A stretch of DNA of 56,208 nt from an uncultured Mycoplasmatota bacterium (GTDB taxonomy: Bacteria; Bacillota_I; Bacilli_A; RF39; UBA660). Each line of letters opens with the position of its first letter. Within the stretch, counting starts at the first letter, position 1. The position numbers and the translations under genes are program-made. Positions 55,989-56,208 of this stretch are shown here, piece by piece. The stretch covers positions 1-56,208 of the forward strand of contig CAOKBR010000003.1 of the NCBI GenBank assembly GCA_948466735.1, written 5' to 3'. The notes beneath the pieces are model-generated. The model saw nothing but the letters and a program-made list of their open reading frames with translations. It did not search any database and had not been told where the DNA came from.

Positions 55989-56064
55989 TGGTGGAGAATA
56001 GGAGGATCGAACTCCTGACCTCCACGGTGCAAACGTGGCGCTCTCCCAGCTGAGCTAATTCCCC
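55989..56064 (-). tRNA. tRNA-Ala (TGC)
   Basis: GGGGAAT acceptor, D-arm GCTC...GAGC, anticodon stem CCACG/CGTGG with loop TTTGCAC (anticodon TGC), T-loop TTCGATC, CCA encoded. An intact housekeeping tRNA. Confidence 0.96.
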
Positions 56065-56097
56065 ATAAAAACTAGTCATTTCTGAACCAGTAATTGA

Positions 56098-56127
56098 ATT
56101 ATAGCATAATCAAATTTATGATGTCAA
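56098..56127 (-). promoter_or_regulatory. Promoter of tRNA-Ala
   Basis: Consensus TTGACA (56122-56127) and TATAAT (56098-56103), 18 nt apart on the minus strand. No G/C-rich discriminator is visible. Confidence 0.75.
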
Positions 56128-56208
56128 TAATTTTTTCTAAATTTTTTTGACAATGTTGATTTTAATTTGGAAGTCCGTTTTTATGTAAAAAGCTGAAATA
56201 AGTCTTGT

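Noticed and set aside
55873-56079. 68-codon minus-strand ORF
   Set aside because: It reads through tRNA-Ala and its terminator, so it is not a gene.

Overview
The window is AT-rich chromosomal DNA (roughly 30% GC by eye) from a wall-bearing Bacillota, most likely an uncultivated gut member of the Bacilli. The evidence is the Bacillus-like gene neighbourhoods (infC-rpmI-rplT, rplU-prp-rpmA, rsmE-mtaB, ruvA-ruvB-queA), a T-box before ileS, an RNase J2-type protein, a YfhO-type protein and a PdaA-like deacetylase. TGA is used as a stop, so this is not the Mycoplasma code. Most genes lie on the minus strand. A dockerin-bearing M60 (mucinase-type) protease and several BspA-type leucine-rich-repeat surface proteins fit life on host mucus.

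Layout. 1-880: the edge of a putative mobile element (start of a serine recombinase and an orphan ORF) beside tRNA-Thr. 891-3575: glycerophosphodiesterase, mutY, and a membrane-anchored cohesin-like protein. 3572-8713: a 1,713-residue M60 peptidase carrying a dockerin, in a two-gene operon with the cohesin-like protein. 8886-19245: tRNA-Arg, recD2, small proteins, mtaB, rsmE, a YfhO-type protein, and a SpoVB-like flippase on plus. 19387-22297: the first SipW/TasA-type surface-protein cluster, a NagZ-type hexosaminidase, and a candidate structured ncRNA. 22297-31010: a GT-C membrane protein, a class I amidotransferase, T-box/ileS, tsf, rpsB, rplT, rpmI and infC with an attenuator-like leader. 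31067-37755: ftsK between decaying copies of the surface-protein family, with a transposase relic. 37854-41557: queA, a PPC-domain protein, an unknown protein, ruvB and ruvA. 41766-43520: a surface-protein gene joined to a broken Rpn-type nuclease gene. 43789-47253: rpmA, prp, rplU, RNase J2 and rnc. 47473-55895: a degenerate ZnuA-like lipoprotein, an AlkD-like protein, an ABC-2 exporter, a HerA-like ATPase, a PdaA-like deacetylase and a thioredoxin-like lipoprotein. tRNA-Ala closes the window.

Two features stand out. One is the translationally coupled pair of dockerin-protease and membrane-anchored cohesin-like protein, which suggests a one-enzyme, cellulosome-like way of holding a mucinase on the cell. 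The other is a multi-copy family of TasA-like secreted proteins with exchangeable C-terminal domains (LRR or a Cys-containing domain). Most copies here are broken by nonsense codons, frameshifts or deletions. Three of them are accompanied by a tiny conserved ORF ending near LTRGG, whose G-tract differs in length by whole codons. A 220-nt candidate structured RNA with its own promoter and terminator lies beside the one intact family member. Ribosomal proteins S2 and L20 both carry the same Rho-N/SAP-like C-terminal tail.
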